Below, piece after piece: positions 55,600 through 63,626 of a stretch of DNA of 64,000 nucleotides; position 1 is the stretch's first letter, and every line of letters begins with the position of its first letter. The notes below the pieces were generated by a model. That model was not told where the DNA came from and did no database searches. It worked only from the letters and a program-made list of their open reading frames with translations. The DNA comes from Candidatus Pelagibacter sp. RS40 (GTDB lineage Bacteria; Pseudomonadota; Alphaproteobacteria; Pelagibacterales; Pelagibacteraceae). The stretch is taken from the NCBI RefSeq assembly GCF_002101295.1, contig NZ_CP020778.1, forward strand, positions 1,281,001 to 1,345,000, written 5' to 3'. A program made the translations under genes and the position numbers.

Positions 55600-56587
55600 A
55601 TTTTTAATTTTTAGGACTGATAGAATAGGAGATTTTATCACATCTCAAGTAGTTACTAATTCAATATCGGAGGTATCAAAAAAAAATCAAGTTGATATTG
55701 TAGCATCAAGATACAATTCGAAATACATTAAAAATTTTAAATACATAAATCGTATTTTTATTTTTGATAAAACACAAAATAAAATTTTAGATTTTTTTAA
55801 CCTTTTTCTTCAAATTAAAAATAGAAAATATGATTATTTAATTGTTCTTGATGGTAAACGAAGATCTTTTCTGAGTGGTATTTTTATTAATTCATCAATT
55901 AAAATTTGTTTCTTGAAAGATTTTTATCCAAAGTTTTTAATCTCCTTTTTTTATACTAAATATCTAAAAAATACTGAGACAAACACCCAATATAAAAATT
56001 TTCAGATACTTTTAAACTACTTAGATATCAAATCTCCAAAATATATAAATTATTATAAGAATTATAACTTTACTAAAAATAAATTTAAATTGCATAAACC
56101 TTATGTGCATCTTCATTTAGATGAAAAATGGTTTAAAGACTATTATTTTCACGATTTTGATTACATGAATCTCAAACCTGACTCTATTTACTTTTTTTTG
56201 AAATCTTTAATTAATAAATTTAAATTTAACATTATTATTACCCAAGGTTTCAAAAAGGTTAAAATTATGAATGAATTTAAAATTAAATATTTCAAAAATA
56301 TAAAAGATCCTCAAATCAAAATTGAAAAAAAAACTGTAAGATTTATTGAACAAAGTTCTTTTAGAGATCTTGAAAACATAGTACTTAATTCAAAATTTTT
56401 AATTTGTTGTGAAGGTGCAATTAGTCATGTGTCGCATTCTTTAAACAAAAAAACTATTGCTCTTATTCAAAAAGATAGGTTAATTTCAACTAATTTTTGG
56501 ATTGGACATATGGGTAATATCAAAACTGTATTTAGAAATGATATAAAACAGGTAACTAAAGATATTTTAAAACTTAACCTTGTTTAA
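55592..56587 (+). CDS. Glycosyltransferase family 9 (heptosyltransferase-like)
   Basis: A 331-residue protein beginning FLIFRTDRIGDFITSQVV, the GT9 N-terminus typical of heptosyltransferases acting on lipopolysaccharide core. The acceptor-side strand is YDYLIVLDGKRRSFLSG, and the late donor-binding segment is FLICCEGAISHVSHSLNKK (consensus has Gly-Pro around the Asp/Glu). The protein is very rich in Lys, Asn and Phe. Its final 21 bases overlap the recombinase gene on the opposite strand. Confidence 0.85.
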   Translation: MAKFLIFRTDRIGDFITSQVVTNSISEVSKKNQVDIVASRYNSKYIKNFKYINRIFIFDKTQNKILDFFNLFLQIKNRKYDYLIVLDGKRRSFLSGIFINSSIKICFLKDFYPKFLISFFYTKYLKNTETNTQYKNFQILLNYLDIKSPKYINYYKNYNFTKNKFKLHKPYVHLHLDEKWFKDYYFHDFDYMNLKPDSIYFFLKSLINKFKFNIIITQGFKKVKIMNEFKIKYFKNIKDPQIKIEKKTVRFIEQSSFRDLENIVLNSKFLICCEGAISHVSHSLNKKTIALIQKDRLISTNFWIGHMGNIKTVFRNDIKQVTKDILKLNLV

Positions 56588-57520
56588 AGCATTATTTTTG
56601 AAAATATTTGCTTCTCTTATATATCTCCTTACCATTTGAGTGGTTTTATGACCTGTCATAGCCATTATACTTCTTTCATCTGCTCCCGATTCTGCTGCAA
56701 CAGTTGCAAATCCTGATCTTAAACTATGGCCTGCAAAATTTGTATTTTCGATACCTGCTAAATTTAAATATTCTTTCATCAATAATACCACAGATTGGTC
56801 GGTTAGTCTTTTATCTGTTAACGATAAGCCTTTGGAAAACCGTCTAAAAATAGGTCCAGACTTGATCTTAGATATTTCAAGCCATTTATTTAGGTTTTTA
56901 ACAGGGCAGTAATTTTCAGTGGAGAAGTAGGGTATTCCTTTTATCATTCCCTCACCATATTGATCAGTTTTTGACTTTTTAATAGTAATTTTAAGACCCT
57001 CAGGTACAAATTCTAAATCTTCATGATCAATTGAAATTAGCTCTGTTCTTCTAAAACCACCTCCAAAGCCAATTAATATCAATGATTTATCTCTAAATTT
57101 TTTTATTTCCTCAGTTTTTTGTTCATTTATTGTATCAATAAGTAATTTTAAATGATTGATTAGTAATGGTTTTTTACCTCTTTGAATACTTCCTTTAACC
57201 CTTCTTATTCCCATTAAATTTTCAACTATAATTGGATGTTTAGTATCTAGATAATGCCCTTTCATCTTATGAACCATGCTTATTGATACTAACCTTCTTC
57301 TTAAAGTGCTTATTTTTGAATTTTTTGAAAGGTGTGTAAGGTATAAAGAAACTATTTTTGGTTCGGTTGGCAATGAATTCAATCCATTTTTTGCACAAAA
57401 AGCTCCAAAATCCTTAAAATCAGATTTATAAGCTCTTAAAGTATTATTAGCTTTTGAATTTTTAAGATTATTTAAAGTTGCTTCATGTAGTAATTTTAGG
57501 TCTGTGGTTAGCTCATTCAT
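56567..57520 (-). CDS. Tyrosine recombinase / phage-type integrase
   Basis: A 317-residue site-specific recombinase. The N-terminal SAM-like DNA-binding domain (about 5-100) includes NTLRAYKSDFKDFGAFC. Catalytic residues visible are Arg in GFGGGFRRTELISID, Lys in KKSKTDQYG, His-x-x-Arg in FAGHSLRSGFAT, the second His in MTGHKTTQM and Tyr in VRRYIREA. It is not XerC/XerD-like in context and has no other mobile-element genes next to it. It may be the last remnant of an integrated element; no matching att repeats were found by eye. Confidence 0.9.
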   Translation of the reverse strand: MNELTTDLKLLHEATLNNLKNSKANNTLRAYKSDFKDFGAFCAKNGLNSLPTEPKIVSLYLTHLSKNSKISTLRRRLVSISMVHKMKGHYLDTKHPIIVENLMGIRRVKGSIQRGKKPLLINHLKLLIDTINEQKTEEIKKFRDKSLILIGFGGGFRRTELISIDHEDLEFVPEGLKITIKKSKTDQYGEGMIKGIPYFSTENYCPVKNLNKWLEISKIKSGPIFRRFSKGLSLTDKRLTDQSVVLLMKEYLNLAGIENTNFAGHSLRSGFATVAAESGADERSIMAMTGHKTTQMVRRYIREANIFKNNALNKVKF

Positions 57521-57601
57521 ATTATTACTATTGATAACAATTAATTATCACTAGTAATATATTAAGTGATTTTAAATGTCAATAGTTTAAAATCTATAAT
57601 C

Positions 57602-57784
57602 ATGGTGTCTATGGATGGCTCAATTGAGCCAATATATTTTTTGATTATATCTTTTGGATTAACATTGCTTACTTATTTGGTCTTTAAGAAAAATGGCAAA
57701 TCTATAGAGGTTTATTTCTTAGGTATCATGACTGTTCTGTTTTATATTTCATATTTTATATTAATAATTGCTAAGCCAATTTAG
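57602..57784 (+). CDS. Small hydrophobic protein, unknown
   Basis: A possible 60-residue product with two hydrophobic segments (IYFLIISFGLTLLTYLVF and VYFLGIMTVLFYISYFILII) separated by KKNGKSIE. ATG at 57602 or 57611 may be the start; the frame opens upstream to a GTG at 57566. It diverges from the recombinase gene and precedes the structured RNA. No family is recognised and it may not be expressed. Confidence 0.45.
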   Translation: MVSMDGSIEPIYFLIISFGLTLLTYLVFKKNGKSIEVYFLGIMTVLFYISYFILIIAKPI

Positions 57785-57826
57785 TTATTAACGCTATTCA
57801 CAGGTGTTAAAAAACCATTAAATTCA

Positions 57827-58045
57827 ACGATAAAGTGATACCCTCAAAATTGGTCGTATGTTATCGTCATGGTGAATTAAGAGGCAACTCTTAACTGACC
57901 ATCTAGGGAAAAATCGAGAGATTCAAGCCTAGAGGGCAGAAAACTTCGCTGAGTAGCGCTAAAATAGCGAGGTGGAAGGCATGGCGGTAGCGCATACAAC
58001 GACGTGCCAAAAACTACTGTTCTTTGTGCCTGAATAGGCACAAGG
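57827..58045 (+). ncRNA. Multi-helix structured RNA candidate (unknown class)
   Basis: No credible ORF covers this stretch, which is visibly richer in G and C than its surroundings. Read on plus, helices follow one another. (1) ACGATAA 57827-57833 pairs with 57861-57867, with an inner ATAC/GTAT. (2) ATGGT 57869-57873 pairs with 57898-57902, enclosing TTAAGAG-GCAA-CTCTTAA (57877-57894). (3) CTAGG 57903-57907 pairs with 57928-57932, enclosing AATC-GAGA-GATT (57912-57923). (4) CTTCGCT 57944-57950 pairs with 57966-57972. (5) GGCAT 57978-57982 pairs with 58004-58008. (6) CTTTGTGCCT 58022-58031 pairs with 58036-58045. Two loops are GNRA tetraloops only in the plus sense, which fixes the strand. The stretch could be a trans-acting RNA or the leader of the alkyltransferase gene 20 bases downstream. 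I see no RNase P, tmRNA, SRP or 6S signatures. Confidence 0.65.
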
Positions 58046-58065
58046 TAACAGGGTTTTCCTTTAAA

Positions 58066-58341
58066 ATGATCCTAAAAGGTACTAAGTTTCAGTTAAAAGT
58101 TTGGAATTATCTAAAAACTATTCCAAAAGGACAAGTTAGAACCTATTTAGATGTCGCAAAAGCCATAAATAAGCCAAAAGCTGCTCGAGCTGTAGCAAAT
58201 GCGGTTGGAAAAAACCCAAATGCACCTAAAATACCTTGTCATAGAGTTATCAGATCTGACGGGTCCCTAGGTGGATATTCAGGTCCTGGAGGCATTAAAA
58301 CCAAGAAAAAACTCTTAAAAAAAGAGGGAATTTTCGTTTAA
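58066..58341 (+). CDS. Methylated-DNA-protein cysteine methyltransferase, C-terminal-domain-only form
   Basis: A 91-residue protein equal to the DNA-binding/alkyl-acceptor domain of Ogt/MGMT: GTKFQLKVWNYLKTIPKG, the helix-turn-helix Arg in KAARAVANAVGKNPN, the active-site IPCHRVIRSDGSLGGYSG and KKKLLKKEGIF. The acceptor Cys is present, so repair of O6-alkylguanine is plausible, unlike Cys-less ATL proteins. The N-terminal domain of Ogt/Ada is absent. ATG at 58066 is preferred over an upstream TTG at 58024 that lies in the last RNA helix. Confidence 0.87.
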   Translation: MILKGTKFQLKVWNYLKTIPKGQVRTYLDVAKAINKPKAARAVANAVGKNPNAPKIPCHRVIRSDGSLGGYSGPGGIKTKKKLLKKEGIFV

Positions 58342-58823
58342 AAGTAAGCAAAATCAACGTTTTTTTATTTTTACCCATATATAGTTGTTATATTTATATT
58401 ACACCTATAAGTTGCACTATATATCAATAAATCATTAAAATTGACCCCTCTATGGCTCATTAAATGCCATATTCGATAAATGCATTACTAATAGAAATTA
58501 CCAGTTTTCATCTAGTATTTATTTAAATATTTAAGAAAAATTTAATTTTTCAAATTGTATACTCTCGCCTTTCTCAAATTAATGCCATTAATTTATGAGA
58601 TTATTGGGTTACATTGTTTAATTTATCTTTATTTTTAAGGATTTTAATTAAGTTTTGTCATTTATCAGGATGAAATCTCCAAATATAAATTAAAATTTTA
58701 ATGACAAGATGATAGGTCAGATATATTTCTTTATTATATTTTACCTTAAGTAATTAAAATAATATAACAATTACAATAGTTTACAATAATATATTAATAA
58801 TCTACTTTATATAAATGTATACT
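58342..58823. other. 482-base gap between converging genes, no gene found
   Basis: Both flanking genes end here (alkyltransferase on plus, DMT transporter on minus). No ORF longer than about 20 codons with a sensible start was found. It is strongly AT-rich. It contains an interrupted palindrome at 58576-58594 and an 8-bp inverted repeat TTGTCATT/AATGACAA at 58655-58662 and 58700-58707. No tRNA, no T-run terminator and no att-like repeat were recognised. Confidence 0.6.
58576..58594. repeat. 19-bp interrupted palindrome
   Basis: AAATTAATG and CATTAATTT flank a single central C, giving perfect 9-bp arms. The one-base centre argues for a protein site on DNA rather than an RNA hairpin. It is more than 200 bases from any gene end, so a regulatory role is speculative. 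Confidence 0.3.
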
Positions 58824-59669
58824 TTACATTTTATTAGATTGCTCTCTTCTAAACACATAAACACCTGAAATAATGATAATTAAAAGGCCAATAAAAGTGT
58901 ACTTATCAGGAATATCAGAGAACCAAATATAACCAATTAAAATGTTAGTAATTATCTCAAAATAACCCAAAGGTGCCAGTTTGCTTGCATCTGAATAATT
59001 GTAGGAAAAGATAATCATACCATGAGCTAAGGCAGCTATTAAGCCCATATTTATAGCAAATAAATATTCAGAAAAAGTTGGTTTAACCCAAATAAAGGGT
59101 AAATATAAACTTAAAATTAGGGTTCCAACAGTGCTTGTGATTAGTAATGTTAATAAACCATTATCTGTGTTTTTTAATTTTCTAGTAACAATTAAATATA
59201 GAGCGTAACAAAAACCAGTACCTAGCGCTGCAAAACTAGCCCAATTAAATTCTACAATTCCTGGCCTAATTACAATCAAAACTCCTATAAAACCTATTAT
59301 AACGGCTGTCCATCTTCTTGGCCCCACCCTCTCCTTTAAAAAATAAGGTGATAAAGCAGTGACCATTAATGGACAAATAAAAGCTATTGTTAATGCTTTA
59401 GCTAAAGAGATTATCGATATTGAATAGAAGAATAATACACTTGAAGTTAATAGTAGTAAACCTCTTATAATTTGAGACTTTAAATTTTTAGAAGAAACTA
59501 AAGAATTTCTAGAAAAAAAAAAAATAAATAACAAAGTGATTAGAGTACTAAAAAAAAATCTAAACCACGTTACTTGCAATACAGGTAAAGAATAAGAAAG
59601 ATATTTTGCAATTGCATCCATAAATGGCAGAATTAGCCAAGCTGAAAGATTTATTATTGCACCCCTCAT
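58824..59669 (-). CDS. DMT superfamily (EamA/RhaT) transporter
   Basis: A 281-residue protein with about ten hydrophobic segments in two EamA repeats. The first repeat includes ILPFMDAIAKYLSYSLPVLQ and the second GFCYALYLIVTRKLKNTDNG, which shows the repeated motif. Substrate is unknown; relatives export amino acids or metabolites. Its ATG overlaps the preceding AEC gene by four bases. It is the last gene of the minus-strand run from holB. Confidence 0.9.
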   Translation of the reverse strand: MRGAIINLSAWLILPFMDAIAKYLSYSLPVLQVTWFRFFFSTLITLLFIFFFSRNSLVSSKNLKSQIIRGLLLLTSSVLFFYSISIISLAKALTIAFICPLMVTALSPYFLKERVGPRRWTAVIIGFIGVLIVIRPGIVEFNWASFAALGTGFCYALYLIVTRKLKNTDNGLLTLLITSTVGTLILSLYLPFIWVKPTFSEYLFAINMGLIAALAHGMIIFSYNYSDASKLAPLGYFEIITNILIGYIWFSDIPDKYTFIGLLIIIISGVYVFRREQSNKM

Positions 59670-60571
59670 AGAGGAAAATATTTTAACGATATAAAAATTA
59701 CAATAGGTAAAGTTATAAATGACATTATTGTTGAGACAACTATAGTGCTTGCAACACTATCCGTTATGGTTTTTGGAGAATAAATGGCAGCTATAAGATA
59801 ATTTAAGACAGCACTAGGCATTGATGCTTGAATTAGAAGTACTCCAGCTGCAAAACCAGATAAATCAAAATAAATAATAATTAAAAAACCTATTAATGGA
59901 CCTAAAATAACTCTTCCTATTGATGCAAATATTGCATTTTTTAAAGAAAAAACTTTTAATTTCGTTAAAGCAATTCCTAAGGACATAAGAATTAAAAAGA
60001 TAGTTGCAAATGTTAATAACTCAGTCAAATTAATTACTACTTGTGGCATATTAATTTCAAAATACAAAAATAGCACTGATATAACAATTGCATAAAATGG
60101 TGGACTTTTAATCAACACAGTAAAGTTAAATTTTCTATCAGCTAAAAAAATTCCAAGTGTAAAATGGAGTAATACAATTAAAGATGATATTGCAGCCGCA
60201 ACCCCAAGTCCTTGTGCACCATAAGCAAATAAACATATAGGTATACCCATATTGCCAGTGTTAGGTAGGATTAGAGGAGGAAGTTCTCTTATTATATCCT
60301 TAGTATTCAACATAAATAAGATGACAATTCCAAGTATAATAAAACCTAAAATTGCAAGAAGATAAAAGAAAAAATAGTCTTTAAAAATCTGAAAATTTAT
60401 TCCAGTTGAGGTAATAGCGTATATTACCATGGCAGGTGTACCTATGTTAGACGCAAAATTTGTAATGAAAGAAGTATCAAATTTCTTGTCTTTTTTACCT
60501 AAATAGTAGCCAATACCTACAATAAAAAAGACGGGAAATACTACTTCAAACAGTTTTAAGTATATTTCCAT
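59666..60571 (-). CDS. AEC family transporter
   Basis: A 301-residue protein with about ten membrane segments of the auxin efflux carrier family. Signatures are FFIVGIGYYLGKKDKKFD near the start, LPNTGNMGIPICLFAYG in the first half and VLLIQASMPSAVLNYLIA in the second. Bacterial members often carry malate, malonate or related acids, but nothing here fixes the substrate. The coding end overlaps the DMT gene by four bases and the start overlaps the MBL stop by one. Confidence 0.92.
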   Translation of the reverse strand: MEIYLKLFEVVFPVFFIVGIGYYLGKKDKKFDTSFITNFASNIGTPAMVIYAITSTGINFQIFKDYFFFYLLAILGFIILGIVILFMLNTKDIIRELPPLILPNTGNMGIPICLFAYGAQGLGVAAAISSLIVLLHFTLGIFLADRKFNFTVLIKSPPFYAIVISVLFLYFEINMPQVVINLTELLTFATIFLILMSLGIALTKLKVFSLKNAIFASIGRVILGPLIGFLIIIYFDLSGFAAGVLLIQASMPSAVLNYLIAAIYSPKTITDSVASTIVVSTIMSFITLPIVIFISLKYFPL

Positions 60572-61344
60572 TATATTAGAAAGCTCATACCATCATAGGC
60601 AGGAACAACAGATTTAGGCAGATGCTTCTGTATCTTAACATAATCAATTTCGTTATTCATATTTGTTAAAATTGTTTTTTTTGGTTTGATAATTTTAACT
60701 AAATTTAAAACTTGATCTAAATTAAAATGGGATGGATGTGGATCGTATCTTAGACAATCGACTATTAAGTAATTTAATTTTTTAAGTCTTGAGTAGTCTT
60801 TTTCAATGATTTTGCTTACATCACTAGCATAAGCGCATGAGTTATTAATTTTATACAATATACTATTAATTTTTCCATGTTTGACAGGAAAAGACTCAAT
60901 TTGAACCTTTGATTTTTTTACCTTGAAAGTATGTTTTTTTTTTAACTTGTTAAGATTGAAAATTGCGGGATAACCATGATTATTTTTGAAACAATAACTA
61001 AAAGACTTTAATAAATAATTAGAAGTCATTTTATCTGCAAAGACATCTAATTTTTTTCTATTTTTTAAGAAAAAAACTCTTAATTCATTAATACCGTGAG
61101 TTTGATCACCATGTAGATGTGTGTAAAAAACTTTATCTATATTTTTAATTTTATTTTTTAGTAATTGGGTTTTTAGATCAGGAGATGTATCAATTAATAT
61201 ATTGAATTTATCATGAGTTACTAAAGCAGAACATCTTGATCTAAAATTTTGCTTTATTTTAGGATTACATTTACCAAAATATCCATCAATTCTTGGTATA
61301 CCTAGAGAACTACCTGACCCTAATATTGTAAATCTAGTTTTCAT
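60571..61344 (-). CDS. MBL-fold metallo-hydrolase (PhnP-like)
   Basis: A 257-residue beta-lactamase-fold hydrolase opening TRFTILGSGSSLGIPRIDG. The metal motif reads FYTHLHGDQTHGINELR; the expected HxHxDH has Gln in place of the last His. Further ligands appear in FPVKHGKINS, YASDVSKI and the late LTNMNNEIDY region. Many alphaproteobacterial relatives follow tatD; PhnP itself is a phosphodiesterase, but the substrate here is unknown. ATG at 61344 is preferred over an in-frame upstream start at 61404, which would lie deep inside tatD. The overlap with tatD is 11 bases. Confidence 0.87.
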   Translation of the reverse strand: MKTRFTILGSGSSLGIPRIDGYFGKCNPKIKQNFRSRCSALVTHDKFNILIDTSPDLKTQLLKNKIKNIDKVFYTHLHGDQTHGINELRVFFLKNRKKLDVFADKMTSNYLLKSFSYCFKNNHGYPAIFNLNKLKKKHTFKVKKSKVQIESFPVKHGKINSILYKINNSCAYASDVSKIIEKDYSRLKKLNYLIVDCLRYDPHPSHFNLDQVLNLVKIIKPKKTILTNMNNEIDYVKIQKHLPKSVVPAYDGMSFLI

Positions 61345-62104
61345 TATTGAAAAATAGTGTTTCAAAGTTCTGGGTAGTAATATGATCCATGCTAGATTTA
61401 TCAATCTCCTTTAGTTTAGATAAGTGTTGAAGGGTATATTGAATAAAACTTGGCTCATTTTTTTTTCCTCTCATAGGAATAGGTGCTAAAAAAGGACTAT
61501 CAGTTTCTATTAATATTTTATCATTTGGTAAAAACTTAAATGTATCTTGTAATTCAACACTATTTTTAAAAGTAATAATTCCACTTGCTGAAAAATATGC
61601 ATTAAGATCAAGAAGTTTTTTTGCAAACTCTTTTGAACCAGTAAAACAATGCATAAGTATTTTAGGATTGCTATTTTTATAATCATTTAAAATTGAAAAA
61701 GTTTCATTTTCTGCATCTCTAGAATGAACTATTAGTGGACAATTGCATTCAATTGAAGCCTCTATATGAATTTTAAAGCTTTTTATTTGAGTTTCTTTTG
61801 GGCTATTTTCATAATAATAATCTAATCCCGTCTCCCCTACTCCAATTATTTTTTGATATTTTTTAAACTCCTGAACAATATAGTTTTTCTCAAAATTTGA
61901 GGTTTGAACTTCGTGTGGATGAATTCCTATTGATCCATAAATCATAGGATCTTGTTTTATTAAATTTAAAATATTTTTATAACTGTTAACATTAGTTGAA
62001 ATAGTTAAAAGTTTATCTATTCCAACCTTTTTAGATCTTTCTAAAACATCGTTTAGATTATTTATTAAAGGCTCGTGATCTAAGTGACAATGTGAATCAA
62101 TCAT
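61334..62104 (-). CDS. tatD: TatD family metal-dependent hydrolase
   Basis: TIM-barrel nuclease of the TatD/YcfH family. The 256-residue protein has IDSHCHLDHEPL at the start, GSIGIHPHEV, GVGETGLDYYYE, LIVHSRDAENETF, LMHCFTGSKEFAKKL and LIETDSPFLAPIPMRG, all of the metal ligand blocks. Members have 3'-5' exonuclease activity in DNA repair. The gene is coupled to metG by an eight-base overlap. Confidence 0.95.
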   Translation of the reverse strand: MIDSHCHLDHEPLINNLNDVLERSKKVGIDKLLTISTNVNSYKNILNLIKQDPMIYGSIGIHPHEVQTSNFEKNYIVQEFKKYQKIIGVGETGLDYYYENSPKETQIKSFKIHIEASIECNCPLIVHSRDAENETFSILNDYKNSNPKILMHCFTGSKEFAKKLLDLNAYFSASGIITFKNSVELQDTFKFLPNDKILIETDSPFLAPIPMRGKKNEPSFIQYTLQHLSKLKEIDKSSMDHITTQNFETLFFNNEN

Positions 62105-63626
62105 TTTCTATCTTTTTAAAAAGTATATTTAATTTTCCTATATTTTTTCCACTTTCCAGAAATTTATGATTATCAATATCTTCAAATTTTAGTTTGTCGT
62201 CATTAATGTCAAATATTTTTAGAACTTTTAAAGTTGTATCAGGTATAACAGGATTTAATAGTATAGAAATTTTTCTAATTAGATCTAAAGCAGTATAAAC
62301 AATTGTATTCAATCTATTTTTATCATTTTTTTTCTTCCAAGGTTCTTGATCATTAAAATATTTATTTGATGAAAAAAGCATATCTATAATAAATTTCATA
62401 TAATCATTGATGTTTTGATTGTCTATTAAATCTCTCAAATATGCTAGATTTTCGAAATTTTTCAAAATCTCCAAATCATCATTTATAAAATCATTAGTTG
62501 GGATTTTCGAACCACAATTTTTTTCGCAAAAAGCCAAAACTCTTTGACATAAATTTCCATAATTATTTGCTAAATCACTATTTATACAACTTTCAAGCTT
62601 TTCTTGAGATATATTTCCATCATTGCCAAAGGAAACCTCTTTTAAAAGATAATATCTAAGTGTATCTAGCCCATATACATCTATAATTTCTAATGGATCG
62701 AGTATGTTCCCCTTTGACTTAGACATTTTTTCATCACCAGATAATATCCAACCATGGCCATAAACTCTTTTAGGCAAAGGTAATTTGGCTGCCATTAAAA
62801 AAGCTGGCCAATAAATTGCATGAAATCTTAATATATCTTTTCCAATTATATGAACATCAGCAGGCCAAAAATTTTTATATAATTCGTCTTTAGTATTTGG
62901 ATAATTTAAAGCACTTAAATAATTGGTAAGTGCATCTAGCCATACATAAATAATATGGTCATTATTTGAAGGAATTTTAATACCCCAGGAAAATGTTTTT
63001 CTGCTAACAGACAAATCTTTTAAACCATTTTTAACAAAACTAATGACTTCATTCCTTCTTCCCTCTGGTAAGATAAATTTTGGATTTTCATCATAAAATT
63101 TTAGTAATGGTTTTTCCCATTCAGATAATTTAAAAAAAAAGGATTCCTCCTCAACCCACTCAACTGGGGAACCAGAACTTATTACAAAATGTTTATTTTC
63201 TTTACTTTCTATTTCATCAGGTTGATAAAATGCTTCGTCAGAAACGGAATACCAGCCCTCATATTTAGACATATAAATTTGATTTTGATCCTCTAGAATT
63301 TTCCATAAGTGTTGAACAGATTTAATATGCCTTTGTTCGGTAGTTCTAATAAAATCAGTATTTGATAAATTTAGAGTCTTAGACAAATTTTCAAAAGTTT
63401 TAGATATTTGATCACAAAAATCTTGTGGTTTCATATTGTTTTTTTCTGCAGTTCTTTGAATTTTTAAACCGTGTTCGTCGGTACCAGTTAAAAATTGAAC
63501 AGAATAACCGTCATTTCTTTTAAACCTTGCAAAAAAGTCTGAAACAATACTAGAATAAGCATGTCCCATATGTGGTTTTGCTGAAGGGTAATAAATAGGT
63601 GTGGTTATATAGAAATTTTTACTCAT
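62097..63626 (-). CDS. metG: Methionyl-tRNA synthetase
   Basis: Charges tRNA(Met). The 509-residue class I synthetase has the HIGH-type motif in ITTPIYYPSAKPHMGHAYSS, FLTGTDEHGLKIQ, HIIGKDILRFHAIYWPAFL and the KMSKS loop DEKMSKSKGNILDP. It lacks the zinc-knuckle cysteines and the C-terminal tRNA-binding extension, as in the short form common in Alphaproteobacteria. ATG overlaps the upstream holB-like stop by four bases. Confidence 0.97.
   Translation of the reverse strand: MSKNFYITTPIYYPSAKPHMGHAYSSIVSDFFARFKRNDGYSVQFLTGTDEHGLKIQRTAEKNNMKPQDFCDQISKTFENLSKTLNLSNTDFIRTTEQRHIKSVQHLWKILEDQNQIYMSKYEGWYSVSDEAFYQPDEIESKENKHFVISSGSPVEWVEEESFFFKLSEWEKPLLKFYDENPKFILPEGRRNEVISFVKNGLKDLSVSRKTFSWGIKIPSNNDHIIYVWLDALTNYLSALNYPNTKDELYKNFWPADVHIIGKDILRFHAIYWPAFLMAAKLPLPKRVYGHGWILSGDEKMSKSKGNILDPLEIIDVYGLDTLRYYLLKEVSFGNDGNISQEKLESCINSDLANNYGNLCQRVLAFCEKNCGSKIPTNDFINDDLEILKNFENLAYLRDLIDNQNINDYMKFIIDMLFSSNKYFNDQEPWKKKNDKNRLNTIVYTALDLIRKISILLNPVIPDTTLKVLKIFDINDDKLKFEDIDNHKFLESGKNIGKLNILFKKIEND

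Noticed and set aside
57827..58045. Assignment of the structured RNA to RNase P, tmRNA, SRP RNA, 6S RNA, or a group I/II intron
   Set aside because: The universally conserved cores are absent: no GAGGAAAGTC, no tRNA-like end with CCA, no GGTCAGG...GGAAGGAAGCAGCC-type loop, no intron core or domain V.
58262..58271. GGTCCCTAGG shared with the tRNA-Glu 3' end (54254-54263) as a possible att site
   Set aside because: The match is inverted relative to the tRNA, only ten bases long, and coincides with conserved codons (GSLGG) of the alkyltransferase; att sites should be direct repeats.
61345..61404. N-terminal extension of the MBL hydrolase (MINLAWIILL...)
   Set aside because: It lies within the tatD coding end and precedes the conserved MKTRFTILGSGSS start.
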